Below, one piece after another: positions 35,702-46,788 of a stretch of DNA of 64,000 nucleotides. The notes beneath the pieces are model-generated. The model saw only the letters and a list, made by a program, of their open reading frames with translations. It was not told the origin of the DNA and did not search any database. The translations under genes were made by a program, and so were the position numbers. The number at the start of each line of letters is the position of its first letter. The first letter of the stretch is position 1. The stretch lies in the NCBI GenBank assembly GCA_947311845.1, contig CAMZMU010000041.1, positions 137,486,775 to 137,550,774 on the forward strand, written 5' to 3'. This DNA is from Poa pratensis. Its lineage: Eukaryota; Streptophyta; Magnoliopsida; Poales; Poaceae.

Positions 35702-36737
35702 AACTATGTTGTACTGATAAGCCCGTCTTCCCCTCCCGTGAACAGTTGAGAGCGGGCGGATAAGGCGAAAAGAGGGCCCCCAGTTCCCGTGCTCCGCCGA
35801 CGGCCGGATCGGCGGCCTCCTCCCTCTCCGGCCACCCGTGTGGCGGTGGGGGAGTGGAGGGACCTCCGATCTGTGCCTTAGGCGTGTAGATAGTAGGGTT
35901 AGGGGTAGGTTTCCGGCCGGCGCAGCTTCGGTGGAGTTGGCGGCGGCGGCGTGGAATAAGCTTGCTGGAGTTCGTTCTCCACCCCGGCGGCGCTCTGTGG
36001 AGTGGTGTCGGCGGGCTCTAGGCGTGGTTCCCTCCCGGATTGGTGGATCTGGTGAGGTTTTGTGTTCCGAGGGCGGCCGTCGTGGCGGAGATGGCGGCTG
36101 CCTTGTGGATTTTTGGTCCCTCGCCCCCTCCTTCGTCTCGGTATGCCTCCTCCTGGCCATGTCTTGGGGGTGCTGGGGGTGGTGCGGCGGGGAGCTAGCG
36201 TTTGGCGCTGGCTGCCTCCTCCGCCTGTACAGGGAGTGGCTTCATCGGGATCTCGGAGCTCTTCGCCGTCTTCAGGTTCGTCTTGCTCCTTCCTTCTCCG
36301 GCCGGCCGTGGTGGTGAGGGGTGTTGGTGTGGTCAAGGCGTTTCTTCGGCGGTGGCTCCGGCAGGACTTGTGCGAGCTCGGTGCAGGGAGAGTTGGAAGA
36401 AGGGTGGTTGTGGGTGGGTGGTGCCATGGCCGTATTCATTCAGCGTTCTTCGGTCCCGCTGCTCGCGGCGGGCGGCTTCTGCGGCTTCTACATGAGTGGG
36501 GTACCTTCTTCCCGAGGTTGGTGGTGGCCGGGGACTTTCTTCTTCGGCGGTTCGCCGGCGTCGAGGTTCTTCTCCAGGCTCTGTGGTGGTTCAGCGTTCG
36601 GGCTCTGTTCTTCGGGCGTCGCTGTTGTCTGAGTTTCTTGGTTCTGTTCTTCTGCGTTTTCTTGAGCTTTTTTAGCCTTTGTTGTAATCTGGTGTGAGAA
36701 CGCGGTGTTAATCCCTTCAAAAAAAAAACTATGTTGT
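35702..36737 (+). mobile_element. GC-rich poly(A) retroposon with 11-bp TSD
   Basis: Body 35713-36726, ending in an A run, flanked by AACTATGTTGT at 35702-35712 and 36727-36737. It carries the motif series GGTGGGGGAGTGG, GTGTAGATAGTAGGG and GGTGGAGTTGGCGG near its head, and a tail with TTGTTGTAATCTGGTGTG. Several frames are open by composition, none with a recognisable domain. It depends on LINE machinery. Confidence 0.85.
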
Positions 36738-36829
36738 TTTTGTGACTTTTACGTTACTTTGACTCATATTTTGCATTTTTATGCCGATTTTTTCCGTTAT
36801 GGGTGAAGAGGAAAGTAAATATTTATATA

Positions 36830-37795
36830 CGTAAAATAATTTTTTTTTGATGTAACGACATTAAAAAATTGTGGATGCTAAATAAGTTTTTCTTTACCCT
36901 CGGTGTTGAATAGGGTGTCTATACATTTCATTCTGTATTTAATGTCATTGATTTGACATTGTAGATTTTTTTGAAAGCCTACGTACAATCAACAGGATAC
37001 ACCGTACAAAGTACAGGAACAACATACAGCACACCATACGTAGGGGAACAGAGCCAGAGCAGATCGCAGCAGCTCCACCGGCGTCGGAGACGAAGGCCGC
37101 CGTCCTCCTTCTTACCTCGCCCCGAGAGCACCGTTCTTGAAGAAGATCGCCGCAGAGCTCGTCCGCCGCGCAGCGACGGAGCTTATGCCGATAAACGGGC
37201 ACGGCGAGTGCCCCCTCTCTCCAGCTTCTCCACCTTGCCGCAGCTGCCTTCGACGTCGACGCAGAGAAGAACCGCCGAGCTCGCCCAGCTCTGAGTTCCA
37301 GGCGCCAGACCTGCCGCCGGCACGGATCTGACGAGAACCCGAAGGATTCGAGCGCCACGCCGGGCCTCGAGCCTCCGCAAGTCGGGGACGACGACGGCGA
37401 GCCCCCAGGAGCTGCACCGCCGGAGAAGGCCTCCCCGACACCAAACCGCCCGCCACCAGCTCCATCTTCTCCACGGCGCCGACGAAGGGATCCCCACCCT
37501 ACCCTACCGTATTTACAAGCCGGAGCCGGGGTTCCCCACCCTCCCGCCGCCGGAGCGGCCGACGGAGGAGGAGAATCCCGCGGCTCGGCGGCGAGCACGG
37601 CGGGTCGACGGAGTTCGCCCAAAAAGTCGCCTCTCTCCTCCTGCACACGACGGGGAGGGGATAAGGACGGGTGATTTGACATTGTAGATGTTAATAGGTT
37701 TTTCTATAAACTTAGTTTTTTTGTTTTGCATTGTTTGATTTTGATCAAAATTTATACGCCGTTTTTAAGTAACTGATGGAGTATGTATTTACAAC
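36830..37795. mobile_element. Stowaway-like MITE split by a retroposon
   Basis: The sequence before 36949 (GTCATTGATTTGACATTGTAGAT) and after 37690 (GTTAATAGGTTTTTCTATAA...TTTTGATCAAAATTTATACG, ending GGAGTATG) joins into the Stowaway-type sequence also seen at 16.9 kb. A minus-strand retroposon sits in its middle, so the MITE is older. Confidence 0.55.
36949..37689 (-). mobile_element. GC-rich poly(A) retroposon with 18-bp TSD
   Basis: Body 36967-37671 on the minus strand: head at 37671, A tail (T run) at about 36967. TGATTTGACATTGTAGAT lies at 36949-36966 and again at 37672-37689 as a perfect duplication. The head shares GGCGACTTTTTGGGCGA and GGCGGGAGGGTGGGGAA with the copy at 48.6 kb. The 245-codon open frame covering it has no recognisable domain and is not reported as a gene. 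Confidence 0.9.
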
Positions 37796-38258
37796 ATCAT
37801 GTCTACTAGTATTTTACAAACCAAAAACGGTGAAAGCAAAGCCTTTTTGTTTCTGCGAATTAAAGGACAAAAGCATAGAAAAAGTGCACTTGCAGCGTGA
37901 GGGAACGAGAGATCCATTCAAAGAGGCGAATGACGGCATGGAATGAAGTCGAGCCCCACGGATTTGACTGCACCGGAGGCAGGGCGAGGCTGGGAAGGGG
38001 TTGCTTGGACGCGTAAAATCTCACGCGGCACGACACCGGAGGTCACGACCAGCCAGCCGGAAGAGGAGAAGGGATGTTCGCGAGGGTCGTCGTCGTCCAT
38101 TCGAGGTCCGTGGTGGCGGTGGAGATGCTCCAAGTCAGTCAAGCGGACGCCGTTACAGAACTCGCCATGGACGACTGGCTACTAGTCGTACCAAAGCGCT
38201 CCAATCGGTAATACTACATCGGTACGCGGGCAGGAAGAGTCACTCCCCGCGCCATCTG

Positions 38259-38621
38259 CATCTTCATCTTCATCTTTTTTTTTTCACCTCCTGAAATACA
38301 AGTTGTAGTATCTAATCAGACCCGCAACTACACACACCACACTCACACCCCACACACACGCACACCCCAGCTGGAAGTCTAAACAGGACCTACAACCTAT
38401 ATCAAGCGTGCCTGGTATGTGGTAAACAGGCGCGAAGGGAGGCTACTTATTAGCGAATACTGTTCACCCATGAACAGTACGCCCGCACTGTTCCTACGAA
38501 CAGTGCCCCCGGGTGAGGCACCCGAAATTCGCTCCATCCGGAGTCGAACCCGGGCTGGCTGAGAGCGCACCTGGCTGCCAGACCAACTGCGCTACGCGCA
38601 GTCCTCATCTTCATCTTCATC
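38259..38621 (-). mobile_element. tRNA-derived SINE with 16-bp TSD
   Basis: On the minus strand a pol III internal promoter is clear: A box TAGCGCAGTTGG (plus 38583-38594) and B box GGTTCGACTCC (plus 38540-38550), then a body with ACTGTTC repeats and an A tail (T run 38275-38284). Perfect duplication CATCTTCATCTTCATC at 38259-38274 and 38606-38621. The element is about 331 bp. The empty site is in copy A near 33085. Confidence 0.92.
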
Positions 38622-38937
38622 CCACGATGTCTTTTGACTCCCTGTGCGTTTGTCTCAAGCACAGTATAGTATCTCGACCGAAAACTCCCTATCATCCTAG
38701 TGCCTTTCCCAAGATCTCCCGCCAAGAGAAAGGAATTAGATGAGCGTGGTTGACCCTGGGCCGCCAATTTCGACGAACATGGCACGCAAACTGATACCAC
38801 CAGTTCCCATCCCGCCGAGGACAACAAACACTATCGTAGGCGCGAGCATGTGAGGCCCAACGGCTCCAGCATCCAGCCGAGGCCACGAGGCAGCCTAGTG
38901 GGTGCCAAGTGCTCCCGTGCGTGCGAAACAGACACGC

Positions 38938-39688
38938 CACCGGACTCAATATGGCAACGAGATACTAACCACCGGTTATTGCCTAACCATAACCATCCCC
39001 ATCCAATAAAATTTTCTTCATCCCCATCCCCATTAACTGCCACGGGGACAACTATTCTCCCATCCCCATCCCCATCGGGTTATCGGATAACCAGCGGCTA
39101 ACCATACCCAAGAACCTTTGGTGTAGCCAACAACATTGTCTAGATTCAAATGGGCACACAGCCACACATAATATTGGTTCAAGTTGGCACACAACCACCA
39201 ATAGAACAGGTTTAAATGTTCAACACATATTAAGTTTAGAAAGCAGCTACAGGCGGGGGCACGGGACGGCCAGAGAGAGAGAGAGAGAGAGGACGCAGCT
39301 ACAAGCGGGGGCGCGGGGCGGCCAGGCGAGTCCGCGAGTGAAGCAGCTAGAATTTAGGGTTGGGCTTGGGCGTGCGGCGGCTGGGGACTGGGGAAGTTGG
39401 GAGTGGGAGGGGAAATGTTAGTGGATTTAGGATTTTCTGATGTATGTATAAATGTCTCTCACTCTCTCTGGTATTCTGTTCCCACATGTCAAATGTTTTA
39501 GCGGGTACCGGATATGTCGGGTATGGATAGTGATGTTCCAGACTCGACACCACAATAACCGATGGGCATTGTTTTAACACTGATAAAATCCCCACGGGGA
39601 GCAATATGTAACCAAAACCATTCCCTAATAGGTGAATTAACCACCGGTTATCAAGAAATGGATATCCGTTGCCAAATTGACACCAGAC
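38938..39688. mobile_element. Non-autonomous hAT element, 735 bp
   Basis: Ends match as inverted repeats (TCAATATGGCAACGAGAT; TCAATTTGGCAACGGATAT read from the right). Flanks CACCGGAC (38938-38945) and CACCAGAC (39681-39688) form an 8-bp TSD with one change, and copy A has the single CACCAGAC site. The interior has CCCCATCCCCATC tracts, a GA microsatellite (39271-39292) and GC-rich unique sequence. No transposase. Confidence 0.85.
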
Positions 39689-40015
39689 ATTGCTTATCCA
39701 CTAGTACCTGGCGCTGGATACCGCAGCTAGCAACTCCAGACAGAAACAGGGCGCCGCACAAGTAGGAGTATCTCTTCCTTTTCTGAACGGCGCGAAATAC
39801 AGCTACGGACGCGCATAAGTTAACAGCACTATGTACTGTATCTAGGAGTAATCAATCGAACCTGGCCGGCCACCGAGGAGCTGTTGTGTCGGGGGTCACA
39901 AAGGCTGATCTGTTTTGGTTGAAGAATGTACCCAATCATACGCACAATGTTACAGGATCATACGTACTACAAACTTGTTGTGAAGAAAACAGAGCTTATG
40001 CAAAGCTAAACGGTC

Positions 40016-41730
40016 AAGAACCTGTGATGCTCTGATCGAAAATGCTGCTCGCCTCCAGTAGGGTCAATATGTTTCCCTAGGCATGAATGTGTTGTTTTGC
40101 CTGATGCTTGTAAGGTGTGAAAAGGAATGCTTAAACTCTCTGTATGACACTTATGGTTGCATGAATAATGGAACCAGGGGAAACTCTTTTTATCTAAAGA
40201 TAATAAGAGCAACTCCACTCGAGACGCCCAAACGGCCGGCAAAGGCCTTTCGGGTACGCCGGACCAAAATCGCTAATCAGGTGTATGCACGTGAATACTC
40301 AAGATTTTGAGGAAAAAAAATTATGTATACATCGGCCCAATACAGCTCAGCCCACAGCGACACAACACGCTCATTCGGTCATTCCTTCTGCTTCAGAGCC
40401 AGACCTAGAGACAGCATACATGGCCCTGCTCGTCTGCGCGGGCGAGCGCAAGGGCGCCTCCCCCGTCTCTCCTTCTTCTCTCCTTCCTCCCCGGCCTGTC
40501 CCTCCCTTCTCCACCGCCCGGACGTCGGCGGGATGACCTCTACCTGGACGTGAGGAGGATCTCGCGGGAGATCTTGTCTGGCGGCGGTCCAGTTCTCTGT
40601 GGATCTCGGCCGGCCGGCTGCGGCTCGTCGCGATGGTGGTGTGGCTCGGTGGCGCTGCAGTGGTGGGTTGAGGGCGAAGTGATAGGGGCTGGTGCGGGAG
40701 GTGGAGGGATGCTGCGGCGACGGGTTCGCGCGGGCATCGATCTGGTTGGATTTGCTCCCCTGCTGTACTGCTAGCGATCTAGTTTCTGAGATGCAATTTT
40801 TTAATTTCCTCTTGTTTTCTTGTAATGTAGATTGTAGATGAATAAAAAAATTCTCCTAGATTTTGGTTCATATATTGTATTTAGAACAAAAAAAATGGAT
40901 GAATACCCTGCCAAAAATTCGTGGCGCCACCACTGCCGCTCGCGGCGTTCAAATGCGATTTTGGTCCGGCACAAATTCTTTGAACTCAGGCATGAGGAAC
41001 AAATTATTTCCATATTTTCTTGAGTTGTGCTTCTGGAGTTCCTTTTCGATTTGTCCTTGTTTTGTAATAATTCAGATGTGCACATCCTACAAGATGCATA
41101 GACCGAGCAAGAATTGAATTATTTCCCGTTGTAGTTGCACCACCTCGATGCGGCGCAAGTACAAACATACTTTACCCGTTGCACAAACTCCAAGCAACAC
41201 GGCAGAGAGCGCAATACTAAATGCATCATTTCTTTGCTAAAGAAGATGGAACTTTGCACCAATTTGCACAACAACAATGGGATGCATTGTACTTCAAGCC
41301 ATCTGTCGTACAAGACATGTACTCGGACAAGTTGGACGCAGATTGGTTCTTCATTATCTTGTGTTCCTTTTTTTCCCTTCAAACCATGCAGGAGAACTGC
41401 ATGTACTGTATTGGGAGAACTATACATTTTAGCTTGAGTGTCAACTGACCTCATGTTTTTTTTTGTGAACTGCATGTATTGTATTAGGAGAATTATACAT
41501 GTTAGTTGCAGGGTCTACTAACATTTACAGAAGTCTATTGGATTCCCAAGAATTTAAATAGGTTGAAGAGTTGTAATTATAGCTTTCGCACCGCCACAGC
41601 CATTTACGGCAAATTTTGGTTTCTGATCTGAAGTTGCTAACACGACTACAACAACGAAGTTCTAATTTTAGAGGCATCTACACGATTAATCAAAATGTCA
41701 AATGGAAGGATGTCACTGAAGGATACACTC
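40016..41730. other. Unassigned sequence, possible first exon region
   Basis: 40200-40290 begins GAGCAACTCCACTCGAGACG, a pattern seen at the ends of some grass DNA transposons. 40440-40760 is GC-rich and could be the 5' part of a gene or of a retroposon. 41620-41760 is an open stretch (GIYTINQNVKWKDVTEGY) interrupted by the retroposon at 41744. No function is recognised. Confidence 0.3.
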
Positions 41731-42847
41731 AGATTTGTAACCAAGTCAGAGCATGTCGCGGGCCATTCAGATGCATTCGTTGTCGTGGCGCAGGTCACCG
41801 GGAGAGGTTCTATCGTGCTCCCTCTCCGGTTGCTCTTGATTGCTCTCCAGCCGCTCATGCTTGCTCTCCGGTCACCAGCGCTGTTGGCCAGCAACACCGC
41901 TCCCCGTTCGACCAGCCTTGTCCTCCACCGGAGGTCGTTGGCCACTCGTCGTCGCCACCGAGGTTCCCATCTGCGTGTTGCAAAGATTCTTTGGTCTCAA
42001 CCTTTGAGTCACAGGTTGCTCTGTTGCGCTTGGAGCTGCTTCAGAAGGTTGAGCTGCTTCGTTCTGAGATTCGAGATGCTCTAGTTGAGCTTCAGGTTGC
42101 GTTGCGTGTCTCGTCGCCGCCTCAGCTCCAGATTGGTTCCGCTGATGAGGGGGTTGAATGCTTCTTTGGAGATTTTTCTCCTCGTGGTCTGCATGAGACG
42201 TCGTCTGTCATCACCGAGTTTGGAGTTCCAGTTGTGCAGGTCATGCCTGGGCTGCAGGAGCCTGGTGGGGAACCATCTACGGTTCTTCCTGTGGAGTTGG
42301 GCTCATTGGAGTCCGTGGAGGTTGTTGTTGTTGAGGAAGCTCCTGATCCTTTGGTGATGAAGTCCATCCGGTCGCCCCTCTTTGACCGTGAAGGTTTTAT
42401 GGCACGTCTTGACGCGCGGGTCTTCGCGGAAAAGCTTGGTGGCTTGCTCGCCTGCTTGGAGGCAGCTAGCCCTGGATCTGGCACGGCGATTGCTTGCCTC
42501 ATCGCAGAGGAGTCTTCTACTGGTAAAATTAAGAAGGTGAAGAAGGCTCTTAAGAGCATAGGCAAGAAAAGTGGTGCCTTTGGTAAGGCGCCCGTGACTG
42601 CTTAACGGCAGCTGCGTGGTCCTTGGGTAGTCGTTGTCTGCGGTTGCTTAGTTTGTGTGGTGTTGTCGCTTTGGGGGTTGCTGGTCTTCGGTGTTGCCCT
42701 TTGTGTTTGTGTTGGTCTCTCCTTTTTGTTGTTTGTTGTATGGTTTTCGCCCGGTTTCTTCCACTAATAAACCGGCACCTTCTCTCTTAATTAATATATG
42801 GGGCAAAGTTTTTGCCCCACAGTTTCTAAAAAAAAGATTTGTAACCA
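41731..42847 (+). mobile_element. Poly(A) retroposon carrying LINE ORF1, 13-bp TSD
   Basis: AGATTTGTAACCA occurs at 41731-41743 and, after an A run, at 42835-42847. Between them is a 5'-truncated plus-strand element: an ORF1-like coding region to 42605 and a 230-bp tail containing ACTAATAAACCGGCACC. No ORF2 is present, so the copy derives from a deleted or non-autonomous LINE. Confidence 0.9.
41744..42605 (+). pseudogene. LINE ORF1 (gag-like) protein remnant with altered zinc knuckle
   Basis: About 285 codons open to a TAA. Near the start is FRCIRCRGAGHRERFYRAP, a CCHC knuckle whose last cysteine is replaced by tyrosine (TAT where TGT is expected). Then comes a Pro/Ser-rich region, a helix rich in Leu/Glu (LLRLELLQKVELLRSEIRDA), an acidic middle, and a basic Lys-rich C-terminus (KIKKVKKALKSIGKKSG). 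This layout fits plant L1 ORF1 RNA-binding proteins. The open frame extends upstream of the target duplication into host sequence by chance. Not functional alone. Confidence 0.65.
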
Positions 42848-43749
42848 CAGAGATTCCAAAGTCCAGTGAAGATGCAACATCCCTTTCAGCAACCTAACCT
42901 TAAAATCTTGTACAACTTACTGTATTTCTCAAATAAGATCACACATCTCTCCCTCTCTCCTTTTGAAGGGACAACTAAACACATCATTATATATTTCCAA
43001 AGTTAATTTTGCATAAACACTTTCATATACACATGCTGAAAGTTCGGCTAGCGGCCTTGTGCGGCCATCTTTGGAGGATACCATGGTGGTCTCAGCCGGG
43101 GTAATGGCTGCTGCTGCGGTTAGAAGACCCCTGGCACGATGTTGATTGAAACATTGTTCGATGCCTGGGATAAAACTCGTGATCTAGCCTTGACTGGTTG
43201 GACTTTGGACCCGCTTTGGGCGCACTTTCCTCGTGTTCTCGTTGAAGACGTCACCCAGGTTAAAATCCTTGCCTCGGCCTTAACAGGATGAACCCGACAT
43301 TGTTGGCGGAACTACATACTTCTCTTCATGAAGACTTTGCTGTGGAAGAATGGCGACTTATAGTGGTACGTGTTTTATGTTTATCTTGTCATGGTTCCAC
43401 CATCGTTGTAATTCTCATGCACTCTTACTTCTTGTTTGATGCTTTAGTCTCACTGCCTTGCATCGAATTTAATAAATTCAAGGGCGTGTCAGAGACCGGG
43501 AAGTTCATCCTTCCTTTTAGAGAAAAAAAAGATCATGTGGCATCACTGTGACACTGACAACTGGAATAAAAATAGTCTACTGAAGCGGTTCATATGTCAA
43601 AAGCACAATGATCTAGAAGAAATGCCCCAAGTAAGCAAACTATAATCCATTAGTTTGCTGGGCTAAATATTTTCACAGCACTACACAATGTCAAAAACGT
43701 CCCAACCTTTCTGACAGTCAACCGTGTTCACATATTGGACTAACTGATA
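42848..43749. other. Intergenic; probable retroposon debris
   Basis: 43020-43540 has a GC-rich body followed by an A run (AGAGAAAAAAAAGATC), as in a retroposon tail, but no target duplication was found. The rest is the 3' flank of the NPR3-like gene. Confidence 0.35.
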
Positions 43750-46610
43750 CTATCTTAACAACTTCGTTTTCTTATTACCGTGTCTACCCTTTCCCTCGTA
43801 CCTTGGTGACGAAGACGAGGATGTCGAGGAAGCTATGGCTGCGACAGCTGCCTTATCTTTGTTAAAGGCATTCTTCACATCCTCTTTGAGTTCAGAAAAG
43901 CGCATCCTCTTGGTGTGCTGGTCCTCGGGAGTTCCACTTTCAAGGAAGAACAAATCAGTGGATTCTTCGTTGAGGAACTTATCAAGAACTTCTGAACAAT
44001 GCGGGAAGTACTTTCGCCCTAGCTCAACTGAAAGATAAGGATAAATTCGTTCAGTATATAATACAGACTGCATAGCATCAATTATTCTGGTAACGTAGTA
44101 GCACCATTTAGAAGGGGTTTGGTTCACTCCTTTTTCAAAAAGTCTGTGAAATCTTAAATCAAAACAGGAAGTGTAAAGCAAAAGCAAGATTGAAGACCAA
44201 ATTTCGATACGTTTGAGCAAACGAGATTCTTTCTCTTCTGAAGCATAAGCCAATTAAATGCTTGTATGCTAGAGTTTCAGAAAATATGGTTACATAGTAG
44301 GACAATGATATAATCTGCATTTTTTTAATTAATTGCTATCCCATAAGTTTTACATGATGTTATCTTGACTAAGCAAAAAAAAAAGTTCATTACATATTTT
44401 GCATAAAGCTAAACTCCCTCTGTATATCCAACTATGTGTTGTTAATGTTTTTTTCTGTATGCTCCAACATTGTACTTGAGCAACACAAATTTTCCATCAA
44501 ATTAGCAAGTTTGCTCGAAGATACGCAAAATCTTTTGCAAAGAAATATACTGGGAATCACCATTTTATAATACATGGGCTTATGAATGAATGACCTGTTT
44601 TTGTCAGGGCGTCAAGGCGTTCACGCAGCCTCTTGCTCTGCGTTGTAGGGGTCTCATTTAGGTCATACTTCTTCAGTTTACTGAAATTAGCTATACCAGC
44701 AAACTCTTCGGTTGAGTCAGCTTGTGCTATGCGCATGACAAGTTTGGCTTCTGAGGGAAAAAATATTCTTGCAAAGGCAACTGCACAGAAACACACAAGA
44801 ATGTTTAGTTCCAACTGGAAAAAGGTAAAGGAAACATCAGCATAACTCCACCAAAGAGATTCCTCCTTTTGTGCTAGTACATGTCATATCAAGTAATTGG
44901 AGCATCTTGCGATCACAAAACAAATAATGAATAAACGATTCAATGGTCTTTGTTGTAGATGATATTAGAAGAATATAATTGGAATAACTGGACTGATTTC
45001 TGCTAACAGAGCATATTGGGACTGAAGTGCAACAACCAACTAAGTCTGTCAGAACTTATGCTAATCCAGAGTGAAAAAAGTACTAACTTCTCAAAACTAT
45101 CAAATATCACTAGGCACAAATACAACTTATTATGTTCTTGCTGACAAGTCTATGTGCAAAATATAAAATCAAAATAAGATACTAACCTCTATTTTCCAAG
45201 TTTATGAGTCTCATGTGAAAATTATCTGCCAGCAAAGGTGTTGCAATTGAAAGCTCTACAGAGAGAATGTCCTCCAAGATGAAGGATTTCCTCTTAATCT
45301 CTTGCTCCAAGATGTCAATGCACAAGTAAGCCCTGCTTCTCTCCTTGCACTGCTCCAACTTGTCGTTGCAGTCTTTTTCTCTTGTTAATCTCTTACAAAT
45401 GGTAAGAGGGTCACGCCCATCCCGTGTCTTATCCTGCACGGATGCTCCTTTCTCTATAAGTGAAAGAATGATCTGTGGTTCTCGCCTCATGCAAGCCATA
45501 TGCAGTGGTGTATAGCCACTGTCATTCTTCAGATTCACGTTAGCGGAGTCCAGTTTCAGCATTCCAGCTAACACTTTGGGCTCACAGTAGGCAGCAGCAT
45601 AGTGTATGGCAAATGCATCGTCCAAGGTGATTGCAGACTCTTTTAGGAGCATATCAACAAGGTCAACATCGTCACAATCCAACGCCTTGTGAATGTTCCT
45701 AACCCTCTTCGCATGCTCTGGGTCCAGAATGAACTCATCTGATTCATGGTGCAACAACGAATATCGACGAACCTCCTTGACCATGGAAAATGTTTCATCT
45801 GGAAGCTCCTTCTCAAGGTAACGGCTGTCAACACTCGAGTCTGCAATCCTTTGAATACACTGATTGAGCAGTTCAGGAAACTGGCAGGTGGAAGCAACAA
45901 GAATAATCGGCACTACATCCTCAGCCAGAGCTATGTTAACAAAGTCAGAGAGGCGACGCTGCAAAATTAGAATCTCGTAGTTAGGAACTTAGGAAGGTAG
46001 GATTGCAATTTTTACCACATTTAGGTGCATAACTACAAAGCAACTCATTTCAGGAGAGAAGATATGTATGTCTGCTTATTACCTGAAAAAGCGAGACGAG
46101 CTCGGAGATCTGGAAGCCGGAGGCGGCGTACATGGACTCGACGACAAATTCTATCGCCGGGCGGCACGCCTGGTGCCGGCACCGGTCATCGACGCAGACG
46201 GCAGCCTCCTGCGGCGGCGGCTTGAGGAGGCCAGTGTACAGGTACCCAAGAACAGACAGGAGGGCATCACGGCCGACGTGGCGCCCGCCCGGGACCAGCT
46301 CGGCGAGCTCCAGCAGCGGCTTCTCGCCAGCGGGACAAGAGAGCGAGGAGAAGTGGTCGAGAAAGAAGTTGCTCCTGGCGGCGAGGATGCACCTGTGGAT
46401 GCCGACGACGGCGTCGTCGCCTTCAGCCCGGAGGACGATCTCGGCGTCCGTGCAGTTGAGGAAGGCGGGGTCGAGGAGGCGCTCGAGGTTGGCGCTGAGG
46501 CGGCCGAGGCTGACGGCTTCGAGGTCGGCCGGCGCAGCCTGCGGCCGCGGCGGTGACGGGGACGGGGACGGCGGCGGGGAGGAGGAGAAGGTAATGTTCG
46601 ATGTCTCCAT
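43750..46610 (-). CDS. NPR3: NPR1-like BTB/ankyrin salicylate co-receptor (NPR3/NH3-type), complete
   Basis: A transcriptional co-regulator and CUL3 adaptor in systemic acquired resistance; it shuttles to the nucleus and binds TGA factors. Four exons: 46083-46610, 45187-45958, 44595-44780, 43750-44027. These join in frame to 587 residues, the usual length, and the four-exon layout is typical of NPR1/3/4. BTB/POZ covers about residues 50-175 (DAEIVLRAEGDDAVVGIHRC). The C2HC zinc motif is at Cys139, Cys144, His146 and Cys149. DUF3420 follows, then ankyrin repeats (AIHYAAAYCEPKVLAGML; GYTPLHMACMRREPQIILSL). The NPR1-like C-terminal domain includes LENRVAFARIFFPSEAK, whose Arg I believe matches the salicylate-binding Arg of NPR1/NPR4. 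The Ser-rich, Lys/Arg-rich tail (KGRHGNKKTK) is a likely nuclear localisation signal. NPR3-type is preferred over NPR1 from the METSNITF start and closeness to remembered rice NH3; it is not BOP-type, which is shorter and has two exons. No lesions. Confidence 0.95.
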
Positions 46611-46782
46611 GGAGCGGGGACGGAAGGTCGAGTTTGGAAGGTTCTAGAAGCTCAGGTCCGGTTCACGATTCTTTGGCGAGGTGTACAAAATCAGGGAGGA
46701 CCCAGAGTCGAGAATCGAAGATTTTGCCACATGCTGCAAAGATTGAAGGATGAAGACTTCCACTCCACACGAGGTACTTTCT

Positions 46783-46788
46783 GGTCAA
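46783..46788 (-). promoter_or_regulatory. W-box (TTGACC) upstream of the NPR3-like gene
   Basis: TTGACC on the coding strand, about 173 bases before the ATG. WRKY factors bind TTGAC[C/T] and regulate NPR1 in Arabidopsis. A single hexamer can occur by chance, so this is only suggestive. Confidence 0.3.

Larger units (their letters stand above)
37895..40015. repeat. Segmental duplication, copy B
   Basis: Paralogous to 31600-33780 in the same orientation. It carries a tRNA-derived SINE and a hAT element that copy A lacks, and lacks copy A's Harbinger element and poly(T) micro-insertion. The two are separated by about 4 kb of retroelement debris. Confidence 0.9.

Noticed and set aside
35838..36697. 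159-211 codon overlapping plus-strand ORFs
   Set aside because: Inside a poly(A) retroposon with perfect TSD; low-complexity Arg/Gly/Leu content and no domain match.
36945..37682. 245-codon minus-strand ORF
   Set aside because: It spans the target duplication and the whole retroposon, with no domain; explained by GC composition.
38540..38594. Possible tRNA gene on the minus strand
   Set aside because: A and B boxes are present, but there is no complete cloverleaf. Poly(A) and TSD show it is a SINE.
46068..46647. 162- and 171-codon plus-strand ORFs opposite the first NPR3 exon
   Set aside because: Antisense shadows of a GC-rich BTB-coding exon.
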